Source: Planctomycetales bacterium 10988 | Lineage (GTDB): Bacteria > Planctomycetota > Planctomycetia > Pirellulales > Pb10988 | DNA length: 64,000 nt | NCBI GenBank assembly: GCA_009664345.1 | Contig: CP043547.1 | Location: 2,694,709 to 2,758,708 of the forward strand | Direction of reading: 5' to 3' | Shown here: piece after piece, positions 1-8,600 of the stretch | Layout: the number at the start of each line of letters is the position of its first letter | Position numbering within the stretch: position 1 is the stretch's first letter | Position numbers and translations under genes: made by a program | Notes under the pieces: model-generated | What the model was told of the DNA's origin: nothing | The model's database searches: none | The model's input: the letters and a program-made list of their open reading frames with translations, nothing else

Positions 1-2
1 AA

Positions 3-308
3 GAGTATGCCCCGGAAGGAAAAACTTTACTCTCGGTAAGTGTGGTCGGTTCGGAAGTTCCTGAAGAGCAAACCATTCAACAAGAGCTTTCCAAGTGGTT
101 TGGAGAAGAAGCGAACTCATGGCGGCATTTAAAAACGTATGTGATTGAATCTTCTCTTCCCGAGCAACAAACACTCAAAGTCCAAACCTCTCCGAAATGT
201 CATCACGATTTTCTCTATGTTTGTGGAGATTATCTAGAAACCGCTTCCATCAACGGAGCGATTGCCTCTGGACGCCGATTGGCCGAAACCATTCTTTCTA
301 AGAAGTAA
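3..308 (+). CDS. FAD-dependent oxidoreductase, C-terminal fragment
   Basis: The reading frame is open from base 3, so the gene begins before the window; only the last 101 or so residues are visible. The end, CGDYLETASINGAIASGRR, is the characteristic C-terminal strand and helix of the flavin-containing amine oxidase / phytoene desaturase-like fold, where CGD contacts the FAD and the following helix closes the nucleotide-binding domain. A GTG at 42 is internal, not a start. The substrate cannot be told from this fragment. A terminator-like hairpin follows at 333-376, so the gene probably ends its transcription unit here. Confidence 0.75.
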   Translation, partial: EYAPEGKTLLSVSVVGSEVPEEQTIQQELSKWFGEEANSWRHLKTYVIESSLPEQQTLKVQTSPKCHHDFLYVCGDYLETASINGAIASGRRLAETILSKK

Positions 309-332
309 CAATTGGTTGAAATATTATTGATC

Positions 333-376
333 GTGTTAACAATCTACTTTCCTTCCGGTTAACACCTCTTTTCTTT
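333..376 (+). terminator. Intrinsic terminator after the FAD oxidoreductase
   Basis: A perfect 8-bp inverted repeat, GTGTTAAC / GTTAACAC (333-340 and 358-365), encloses a 17-nt loop and is followed by the T-rich run CTCTTTTCTTT. It lies 25 bp after the stop codon at 308. Confidence 0.6.
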
Positions 377-494
377 AAAACATAGCTTACTTTTCTTCAT
401 TTGAGCTTGCCTGGCCAGTGCTTCTTTCTTGCCTATAAAGTGTCAGATACACCCATGTATCAAATCACTTTTCTATCATGCAAGGAGGATATGT

Positions 495-1265
495 ATGTCA
501 CCCCGAAACACGCCTTCCTATTTTATTCTGGGAGCAACCGGTGGGATTGGAACGGCCTTGTGTCAAAAGTTAAAACAGCAAGGTGCCCGTCTCTTTCTTG
601 TGAGTCAAAACCAAGAAAAACTAAAGGCCTTTGCTGAAGAACTCGATAGCCCCTTTGCTTCTCTTGATGCCCGCTCTATTGAAGAAGTTCAGTCCGCCTT
701 TCAGCAAGCCACGGAAACCATCGGCCCTTTGAACGGAGTGGTTAATCTCGTTGGTTCATTAATGCTCAAGCCCGCTCATTTAACGACGGAAGAAGATTGG
801 AACGACACGATCGCGTTGAATCTCACTTCGGCCTTTGCCACTGTTCGTGCGGCAGCCAAGGCAATGAAAGATCATCCAGCAGGGCTATCGGTCGTTTTAA
901 TGTCTACAGCCGCTAGCCGAATCGGCATTGCCAATCACGAAGCAATCGCTGCCGCCAAGGCAGGGGTAATTGGCTTAGCTCAATCTGCCGCTGCAACTTA
1001 TGCAGGGAAAGGAATGCGGGTGAATGTCGTTGCCCCGGGTTTGATTCGAACTCCTTTGACCGAGCGAATTTGGAAAAATGAAGGTGCCGCCCAAGCTTCC
1101 CTCGCATTGCATGCACTTGATCGGCTAGGCGAACCTGACGATGTGGCCGAAATGATTGGGTGGCTGCTCGATCCACAACATGATTGGATCACCGGTCAGG
1201 TATTCGGAATTGATGGCGGACTTGCAACCTTAAAACCCAATCGAAAAACAACTGCTAAAAGCTAA
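495..1265 (+). CDS. SDR-family NAD(P)-dependent oxidoreductase
   Basis: A 256-residue classical short-chain dehydrogenase/reductase. The N-terminal Rossmann motif is LGATGGIG (TGxxxGxG type), followed by an N-N-x-A/G-type region (NLVGS), a catalytic serine region (VVLMSTAAS) and a lysine in AAAKAGVIGLAQS. The usual YxxxK tyrosine is replaced here: the motif reads HEAIAAAKAG, so the catalytic Tyr is not visible. That argues for altered or lost reductase chemistry. The end, TGQVFGIDGGL, is the standard SDR C-terminus. The ATG at 495 was chosen over the longer frame from 429 because AAGGAGG (482-488) sits 6 nt ahead and the Rossmann strand starts just inside. Substrate unknown. Confidence 0.88.
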   Translation: MSPRNTPSYFILGATGGIGTALCQKLKQQGARLFLVSQNQEKLKAFAEELDSPFASLDARSIEEVQSAFQQATETIGPLNGVVNLVGSLMLKPAHLTTEEDWNDTIALNLTSAFATVRAAAKAMKDHPAGLSVVLMSTAASRIGIANHEAIAAAKAGVIGLAQSAAATYAGKGMRVNVVAPGLIRTPLTERIWKNEGAAQASLALHALDRLGEPDDVAEMIGWLLDPQHDWITGQVFGIDGGLATLKPNRKTTAKS

Positions 1266-1299
1266 CAGCCAGACTCTATATATCGAATTCTCAACAAAA

Positions 1300-1346
1300 A
1301 AACCGATCCCCTTTAAATATAAAAAGGAATCGGTTTCTTTATTATT
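1300..1346. terminator. Bidirectional terminator between convergent genes
   Basis: AAACCGATCCCCTTT pairs with AAAAGGAATCGGTTT around a short AT loop. It is followed by TTTCTTTATTATTT on the plus strand and preceded by a poly-A run that serves the minus strand. It lies between the SDR stop (1265) and the stop of the leftward PQQ gene (1374). Confidence 0.75.
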
Positions 1347-1373
1347 TGAAGAGTTTGTTTGAAGTGTCAACTT

Positions 1374-2639
1374 TTATTGTGGTGGAAGGTTTTCAATTCG
1401 GTAAAGATAACCTGCTGTTCGCAAGAAGATCGCATTGTCTGCGATGGCCGGGGAGGCATTTCCACCTTCGTCCAAGTGATTTTCGGCGACCACTTCGCCT
1501 TCTTCGTCTGCGGAAAGAATGTAGGAAGCTCCTTCTTGATCAAAGCAATAGATCAAGCCATTGGCCAGAATGGGGGAAGACCAAAATTCGCCCTTAAGGC
1601 GTTGTCTCCAGAGCATTCGGCCTGTTTTTGCTTCACGAGCGCTGGCGATGCCATCGTCGGAAATGGAAAAAATCACTCCCTTATGAAAGATCAACGAAGG
1701 CTTCAGCGGAACGCTCCGCGGGGAATCCCAAAGCGTTTCCGGTTGATTATCCGAATCCGAAGAAGCGAAAGGAGGGTCCAAAGCAATCAAGCCATCGCCC
1801 CGAGTTCCTGTGGTAAGGTACAGAATGCCCTCTTTAAATAAAGGACGGGAAGCGGCATTCATCCCGCCGTGAACCTTTCTCCACAGCTCATCCCCCGAGT
1901 CTGGATCGTAGGCGATCGTTGCCATGGCGGCCGGGCTAACGACTTGGGCTTGTCCTTCAACCTGGATTACCTGCGGAGTCGCATAGGCTTTCATCCAGTC
2001 CCCGTTATCGGTTCGATAGTCGATATCCCGCGTTTTCTTCCAAACGGTCTCTCCGGTCTTTTTATCGAGAGCAACAACAAACTGGAAGTCAAATCCATCG
2101 AAATTAACGAAAAGCTTTCCATCATAAAGAATCGGAGAAGAACCAGGTCCCCGGAAATCATCGCTGACAAAATCGCGTCGCTCCCAAAGTTTTTTGCCCG
2201 AGGTTGTCTCCACACATGCGGTGCCATAAGAGCCAAAGTGAAAATAAATATGCCCTTTTTCAACGACCGGCGTGCAAGAGGCATAGCTATTGGTCGGGTG
2301 ACGGAAACGTGGTTCGGCCACTTCAAACAACAGCAGGTCATGAATCACTTCTCCTGATTCCTTATCAAGACAAATGCCATAAAGCTTGGTTCCATCTTCG
2401 GTTGCGGTCGCAAGCCAGATTTGATCTTCCCAAATCACCGGGGAGGACCAACCCAGGCCATGAATGGGTACCTTCCAGGCAATGTTCTGCTGCTCGCTCC
2501 ATTCCAAAGGAAGTTGCTTCGCAGAGGTGGAACCATCCCCACGGGGTCCACGGAAGCCATCCCAATTCTCTTGGGCGATGCCGATTGAAACAAAAAAGAG
2601 ACAGGAGAGAACTCCCAGTAGTCGTGGTTGAAGTAGCAT
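1374..2639 (-). CDS. Secreted PQQ-like beta-propeller protein (BamB-like)
   Basis: A 421-residue exported protein. After a Sec signal peptide (MLLQPRLLGVLSCLFFVSIGIA) comes WDGFRGPRGDGS, the typical opening of planctomycete PQQ-propeller proteins. It continues as WD-like blades with repeated SSPVIWEDQIWLAT, TSGKKLWERR and GDELWRKVHGG segments. The G-x-x-LW and ALD-x-x-TG elements are the PQQ repeat signature found in quinoprotein dehydrogenases and in BamB. No haem motif or quinoprotein active-site tryptophan motif is visible, so a structural or binding role is as likely as catalysis. The start at 2639 is preferred over 2714 because it places the signal peptide at the N-terminus; no clear Shine-Dalgarno sequence was seen. 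It is followed by the shared terminator at 1300-1346. Confidence 0.85.
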   Translation of the reverse strand: MLLQPRLLGVLSCLFFVSIGIAQENWDGFRGPRGDGSTSAKQLPLEWSEQQNIAWKVPIHGLGWSSPVIWEDQIWLATATEDGTKLYGICLDKESGEVIHDLLLFEVAEPRFRHPTNSYASCTPVVEKGHIYFHFGSYGTACVETTSGKKLWERRDFVSDDFRGPGSSPILYDGKLFVNFDGFDFQFVVALDKKTGETVWKKTRDIDYRTDNGDWMKAYATPQVIQVEGQAQVVSPAAMATIAYDPDSGDELWRKVHGGMNAASRPLFKEGILYLTTGTRGDGLIALDPPFASSDSDNQPETLWDSPRSVPLKPSLIFHKGVIFSISDDGIASAREAKTGRMLWRQRLKGEFWSSPILANGLIYCFDQEGASYILSADEEGEVVAENHLDEGGNASPAIADNAIFLRTAGYLYRIENLPPQ

Positions 2640-3030
2640 CGGTGGTTTCTCGATACGGAGGAAAGTTTGATCACCATCAAGCGTGCAACACGCAAACTCG
2701 GACCACGCTCGCAATGGCGTTTGTTGATATGTTGATCGATTATAATCGAAGTGAAACCGCGTTGCCCACCTGAGTTGGGAGAAATTTCAGAAAGTGTTGC
2801 CGGAAGGGGTTCGTTCGCTCCGCGCATAAAAATAGCTTAGGAAAAAATCTATTATCACCATTTGTTCATTCACTTAAGGGAGAGGTAATTTTGAGAATGA
2901 TCAATAGGTGAACTAGAAAATCCTTTCCTAAGCTACAGTGATTTTAGCGAGTTTCTAGAGGACCGCCAATAAATATTTAACTAAAAATTCATTAAAAAAT
3001 AACATTGAACGATAATAACGTCCTCTTATG
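2640..3030. other. Intergenic spacer holding a long imperfect inverted repeat
   Basis: This 391-bp AT-rich spacer lies between two leftward genes. Apart from the inverted repeat at 2833-2935 (listed separately) I see no gene in it. It must carry the promoter of the PQQ-propeller gene. Confidence 0.6.
2833..2935. repeat. 103-bp palindromic element, about 33-bp imperfect arms
   Basis: TAGCTTAGGAAA (2833-2844) is mirrored exactly by TTTCCTAAGCTA (2924-2935). The match continues inward with small gaps: CTA..TCACC..TTG on the left arm matches the reverse complement of the right arm. The middle (about 2866-2900) is unpaired. The element could fold into a long stem-loop in RNA or be a MITE-like remnant. 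No second copy was noticed in the window. Confidence 0.5.
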
Positions 3031-4089
3031 TTACCCAGCTTTCGGAGGGAGGGCCGAAAGCGGTTCTTTCGTAATTCGCGTGATTGAATCCTCGGGCTGC
3101 AAGGTAAAGTACACCGTGGAACCTTGGTTGGGTCGAGACTCTATCCAAACGCGGCCTCCATGGCGGAGGATGGTTCGCAGGACTTTACTGAGCCCCATCC
3201 CTTTCGTTTCACCGAATCGCTTTTGGCTATGGAGACGGACATTCGGTTGAAAAACTCTTGTGCAATCTCGGCTCGACATCCCGACTCCATTGTCTTTCAG
3301 ATAAAAGATCGGAGCGGAGTGAGTCCTATGTTTGGAGGTAATCGCACCAAAGGTTACTTCCGCAATCTGTTCAGCATTAAATCGCAAGGCGTTAAGCATC
3401 AGCTCGCTGAGCAGATGAACCACGGCCGGGGCTTCACAATCGATGACCGCTTCGCAAGGCCTCACATGCAACTTCCAATCGCGCTTTGGCTCGACCTGAC
3501 GAACCTTTTCTTCTGCTTTGAAGATTAGCGTTTGCAGGGAGATTTGTTGCTTGTTGACTCGATTGACGGCTTGCGGAACCGAAACCGCGGTCAGTTCGGT
3601 AGGTTGAAGGATTTCACGAGCGGGCGAGGTTCGTTTGACCGTGGTAGCGGTTTGGCGGCGGTTTAGAAATGACCGAGAAAGCTCTTCCTGAGGCTGCCAA
3701 GAGATCATGGCTCGATAGAGAGCAGACGTTAATTCCGTGGAGTTCAACCGATGCTTCGAGACACTAGGCAAGCTGGACTTCGGAGAAGCCATTGCCTTTT
3801 TACGTTGAGACCGGGGGGCGGGCTTGCCTGTCATGAGCAAAAAGCGAGTCATGGAAGAGGCTTCGTGAAAAGCTTGCATCCGTTCGGAAATCGATTCCTC
3901 TGTTTCTTGATCGATCATCACCAAATCGAAGGGTTTTTCTTCATGCCAGCGGAGGGCTACTTCAAGTTGCGGAGTGTCGTAGATCGAGAGGTCTTTGTGA
4001 TTGGTACGAAGTAGACGACGTAAAAAGACCCGAGTACTAGGAAAGGAACTGAGAATTAGGATTCTCTGAGGAAGTGAGGGAATCACCAT
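3031..4089 (-). CDS. Atypical signalling protein: pseudo-receiver plus HATPase
   Basis: About 352 residues. The N-terminal 110 residues look like a receiver fold (RILILSSFPSTRVFLRRLL, then PFDLVMIDQ). The acidic pair normally following the first strand is missing (SSFP instead of VDD), so it is probably a pseudo-receiver. A variable linker follows. The C-terminal half is a GHKL ATPase: N box LLSELMLNALRFN, G1 box DNGVGM, F box VFQPN and G2 box GMGLSKVLRTILRHGG. No phospho-acceptor histidine helix (HisKA) is recognisable between them, so autophosphorylation in the usual way is doubtful. The start at 4089 is chosen because AAGGA lies about 10 nt ahead in the transcript; the frame also extends to 4158. 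Confidence 0.75.
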   Translation of the reverse strand: MVIPSLPQRILILSSFPSTRVFLRRLLRTNHKDLSIYDTPQLEVALRWHEEKPFDLVMIDQETEESISERMQAFHEASSMTRFLLMTGKPAPRSQRKKAMASPKSSLPSVSKHRLNSTELTSALYRAMISWQPQEELSRSFLNRRQTATTVKRTSPAREILQPTELTAVSVPQAVNRVNKQQISLQTLIFKAEEKVRQVEPKRDWKLHVRPCEAVIDCEAPAVVHLLSELMLNALRFNAEQIAEVTFGAITSKHRTHSAPIFYLKDNGVGMSSRDCTRVFQPNVRLHSQKRFGETKGMGLSKVLRTILRHGGRVWIESRPNQGSTVYFTLQPEDSITRITKEPLSALPPKAG

Positions 4090-4158
4090 CGTAGGGCATC
4101 CTTGTGAGAGATCAATGTTGCAGAAGAGCAAACGCACCTTGATGAGATTTTCAACCAC

Positions 4159-4781
4159 CGGAGAGGAAGTGATAGAAGATCAAGATCGTAGAGTTCGAAA
4201 TTTAAGACTAGATGAACGGAAAAGTAATTGTTCTAGAAGATGATCTTCAGGAATCCAAACATCATCTCAAAACGTTGATCTTTGAACTTGTGCCTTAGAA
4301 GCCCACCCACTTTGGGTATTTTCTAAAAATCAACAAGAAAGAAGACCTTGTCGCTTCAACATTCCCTCTCTTTCTTTGCCATTGCCTGAAGATATGACGA
4401 TCGTTGATGAAAATTTAAGCAAAAACTGAATCTATCAGTGGAAATGTGACACTTAAATCTTACGATCAGACAAAGCAAACTGAATGCCATAAACGTCAAC
4501 ATATCGCTGGGATGAGACGTCTGCAAAATAAAAAAGGTGGTTTCCCATAAAAACCGAAAAAAAACGGGGGCTCTCCCCTTCCTCTCTATCTCGAAAACCA
4601 TCCGAAGCCAGACACGCTCCAAAATGACTTTTCACATCTGCGCGAATTCATTCCTAAACCTGAGAAAAAAGAAGCCTCCTAACCGATTGAAGGACAATCG
4701 GTTAAGAGGCAAAAACTTGTCGCTGCTTGTCGAGCGAGCGGTTATCTGACAGCCAGACATTCCCGAAAGAGCCGAGAATGA
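4159..4781. other. Long spacer between two leftward genes
   Basis: This 620-bp AT-rich stretch contains one strong terminator near its right end (4660-4710) and no gene I can support. A leftward 88-codon frame at 4356-4622 has no recognisable features and no good ribosome binding site. Confidence 0.55.
4660..4710 (-). terminator. Strong intrinsic terminator of the DUF1080 gene
   Basis: GCCTCcTAACCGATTG pairs with CAATCGGTTAaGAGGC (4674-4710) around the loop AAGGA, one mismatch in a 16-bp stem. On the minus strand it is followed by TTCTTTTTTCTC. It lies 70 bp past the stop of the gene at 4782-5471. Confidence 0.85.
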
Positions 4782-5471
4782 CTACTGTAATTCTTTAATC
4801 CGGATGTTTCGCCAGCGGACTTGCCAATGCGGGTCCCCTTTGACACCGTGAACTTGGAGGCCAATGAAGCCCTCGGCGGTCATATCATCGGAAAGGTCGG
4901 CGACAGGGATTCCATTGATCCAGGTTTTGATTTCATCGCCATTGCAGTAAACCCGGTAGTGATTCCATTCGCTTGGTTTGAAGGCCCCGCGAGCGACTTC
5001 ATTGGCACGGGCTTCTTCGGTACTCAGCCATCCTCGGCGAGCTTCATCATAAATAAATCCGGCATTGCCATTCGTGGAAATTTCGACTTGGTATCCATGA
5101 ACGCGTCCTTTGCGATATTCCTCGGTGCTGTTACTGCGGATTTGCACCCCGGAATTGAGTTCGTCGTCTTCGAGCTTGACTTCGAATTCCAGCCAATAGT
5201 TTCCATAATGCTTTTTCGTGCAAAGGAACGAGTTGGGGCTTTTCTCCACGGTGGTTCCCAAAACGGTGCCATTGTCGACCTCATAAGTCGCGGTCCCGTT
5301 GATTTGTTTCCAGCCCTTGAGATTCTTCCCATTAAAGAGCGAGACCCATTCCCCCGGTGCATCTTCCGGGCTAGGCGAATCGGCCCAACTTGTAGACATT
5401 GGAAGGAAAACGACAGCCATCAACAGCGAGCAAAAACCTGCCCCCATTCGTTTGCAAGGGGATTTAAACAT
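4782..5471 (-). CDS. Secreted DUF1080 protein (3-keto-disaccharide hydrolase-like)
   Basis: 229 residues: a signal peptide (about 1-30, ending SWA), then one DUF1080 domain with the family opening WVSLFNGKNLKGW. Other family hallmarks are SGVQIRSNS, HGYQVEIS, EWNHYRVYCNGD, INGIPVADL and the end GFIGLQVHG. The fold is a concanavalin-like beta-sandwich; some members cleave 3-keto-glycosides after sugar oxidation. The exact substrate here is unknown. An AGAGG ribosome binding site lies about 8 nt ahead of the ATG. It is the first of four DUF1080 proteins in this window and appears monocistronic, with its own terminator. Confidence 0.9.
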   Translation of the reverse strand: MFKSPCKRMGAGFCSLLMAVVFLPMSTSWADSPSPEDAPGEWVSLFNGKNLKGWKQINGTATYEVDNGTVLGTTVEKSPNSFLCTKKHYGNYWLEFEVKLEDDELNSGVQIRSNSTEEYRKGRVHGYQVEISTNGNAGFIYDEARRGWLSTEEARANEVARGAFKPSEWNHYRVYCNGDEIKTWINGIPVADLSDDMTAEGFIGLQVHGVKGDPHWQVRWRNIRIKELQ

Positions 5472-5614
5472 CAGTCTGACCTCTTTCTCATGAAATCCAA
5501 CTAGAGGGCAATCGGCGGCGATTTCTCTATTTGGCGAAAAAGTTGTAGCCTAGACGTTCCATCAGCGAATTGCAATAAACACGAAGTACCGCTGGGAAAA
5601 GAAGTGAAGCGGGT

Positions 5615-8600
5615 TTATTCCGGGAAGTCCTCGTTTGTCGAAGCATTCACCGCGGGAAGGGAGTCGTATTTCAAGATGCAGCGGATAGAGGTTCCGCTTT
5701 CATCGGATTGAATTTCCAGTTCGGCTCCGATGACGGTGGCACGATAGGGCATCGTGCGCAAGCCAAGTCCTTGACCGAGTTTGATTCCCGGTGGCAGGCC
5801 GACGCCATTGTCGGATATTTCCAATAGCAGCCGCTGATCATTCTCATCGAGATGGATCATGATCTTCGTGGCTTCCGCGTGCTTCACGGCGTTATTGACG
5901 GATTCTTGAGCGATGAGATAAAGCTGTTTGGCAACTTCGAGTTTATCGACCAAGACCGGAAGTGGACACTTGAATTCACACTGGATTTCGGTTTGGCTCT
6001 CGATACTTTTCGCAAGTTCCTGCAACGCGCTCATCAAGCCATTATCTTCGATTTCTACCGGCGAAAGACCACGCACCAACCGTTTGGCTTGGCTTTGTGT
6101 ATCTTGTACCAAACGAGTCAGCTCGGCGACCGTATCCGCTTCGGGAGATTCTTTCGCCTCCAATCGCCGATGGAGACTTTTGGTCATCATGGCCATGCCG
6201 GTGAGTTGTTGCCCAAGTCCGTCGTGAATCTCTTCTCCGATCGCCCGGCGTTCATCGAGGGCTTGTTTTGCCAGCATCCGTTCCATTTCCAAAGCCCGAC
6301 GCTCGGTAATATCTGCCTTGGCGACAATCACATTCGAAAGATCGAGACAACCATCATTCAGAGGAATATAAACACGCGTGAGCAACTCCAGCGGTTTGCC
6401 CAGGAAGGTATAACTACGGCATTCAAACTCCCAACGAGATTTGCCTTCCCAGACCATGATCAGTTTGTAAAGAAAGTGTTCAAATTGCTTTCCTTGGAAT
6501 AACTCTCGATAAGATTCTCGCAAATGCGACTGACTTTGAGCCTGAAAGAGCGAGACCGACGCATCGTTGACATCGCGAATACGCACCGAACGTAGGGGAA
6601 TCTCTCGTTCCTCGGGATGTTGCTGGAGATAATGTCGTAAATCCACCACGCCTTGTTTGCGAAGAAATTCCAGCCAAGGTTCGATCTCGGACCAATCTTC
6701 CTCCCATACGGAGATCGGGATTCGTTCAAAGAGATTGCGGAAGCGTGTTTCGCTCGCTTTCAGTTTTTCTTCGGCTTCCTTGCGTGCAGTGATATCAACT
6801 CCAACTCCTTGATATTCCAGAATCTCCCCGGATTCCGAGAAGAAGGCTTGATTCGTCCAGTGCTGCCACATCATGGAACCATCCGGTTTTCCAGCGGGAT
6901 GTTCCCAGCGTTGAATCGGATTTCCTGGCGTGAAAGCACTGAAGTACTCCCGGAAGGTGTCCGCCAATTCTGGAGTAAGAAACGCCAGGAGGTTGGCCCC
7001 AATAATTGCTTCGCGTTTAAGCCCGAAGTAATGGCAAAGGGCTTCGTTGCAGAAAGTGATTGTAAAATCAGGACGGAAGCGGCAAATCAACTCAGTTTGC
7101 TGTTCGACCACCGCACGATATCGTTCCTCACTCTTACGGAGTTCTTCCTCGATCTGCATCGAGAGGGTGATATCTTGAAAGACCATCACCCCACCTTGGA
7201 GGGTCCCCTCGGCATTTTTTAACGGTTGTGCATTTGCTCTAAGCCAGAGTTCTTCGGAATGATGCTGAAGATGCAGCCGGATGGCATCGACGGATTTCCC
7301 TTGAATGGCTTCGCTGAGTGGAACAACCTCGGGTGCTAAATGCCCGCTATCCGGTAATTGATCCTGCTGATTCTGATCGGGAATCGAAATCCGCTTGGTA
7401 TCGCAAGGCCAATCGAAGATCGACTTCGGAGAACAATCGCAGCGGAGAATCTGAGAAGCCGCCGGATTCCAGAGCAAAATCTTTCCATGCTCATCGGCCA
7501 CGATCAGCCCATCGGCCATGCTATCGAGAATACATTGAAGGAGGTCTTTCTGCTGGCGAACCGCTCTTGTTTGTTGGGCGACCTCTTCTTCGAGATGCTC
7601 GTTCAAGCGTTTTAAAGCGGCTTCGGCTGCCTTCCGTTCGCTGATATCTCGGAATGCCGCGGAAACCAAAGGACCTTCTTTGGTTTGCAGCGGGCTGAGG
7701 CTGACTTCGGCGGGAAATTCCGAACCATCCTTCCGACGAGCGACCACCTCGATGGCGGAATCCAACGCTTTAGAAAGCGAACGCTCGATGATTGTATCCA
7801 TCTTTTCTGAAGCGGAGGCGGCAAAAGTCCCTTCCGAAAAGAGATGGTCGAGCGGTTTTGAAAGCATTTCATTGCGGGAATAACCGAATAACTTCTCCGC
7901 TTGAGCATTGATCAACACGATGTTTCGGTCGATGTCGCTGATCACCATGGCATCGGGAGCGGATTCCAATAATTCGCGAAACTTCTTCTCGGCTCGCTTC
8001 CGCTCTGTGACATCTCGAATCGCAAAGGAGACCAGCATCTCCTCTTCAACTTCCAAAGGACTAACCGTGAGTTCGATCGGGAAGTGACGTTCATCTTTTC
8101 TGCGGGCAATGAATTCCAAACCAGATGAACTGTGATCGAGAAGACGTGTGGTCCAATGTTCCAGCGAACGATTCATCTCCATGGCTTCGGGTTTGCCCGC
8201 ATCGGGAATCAGCATCTGCAGCGGACTACCTATCAATTCCTTACGACGGTAACCAAACATCCGCTCGGCCTGGACATTGACCATGACGATCAAGGCATTT
8301 TCATCAGTGATCACAAAAGCATCAGGGGCACTTTCCAGAAGGCGGCGAAACTTCCGCTCCGCCCGTTTATGAAAAGTGATGTCCCGTGCTTCGGGGATCA
8401 TCAAGGTAACGTTCCCTTGATCATCCAACACCGGTTTGATGGAGAAATCGTAACTAGAGGCACGATGTCGATCATCGGAAAGCTCAATCTCTTCTTGGAC
8501 AAACTCTCCTTGCGAGGCCCGCTGAAGCAAACCCTTCAGAGCCGTTTTTTGGCTTGGTTTCATGCCATGCCAAGGGGCCTCTAAAAAGGAAATCCCTAAA

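Noticed and set aside
4356-4622. An 88-codon leftward frame in the spacer before the DUF1080 terminator
   Set aside because: No ribosome binding site, no recognisable pattern and AT-driven composition.
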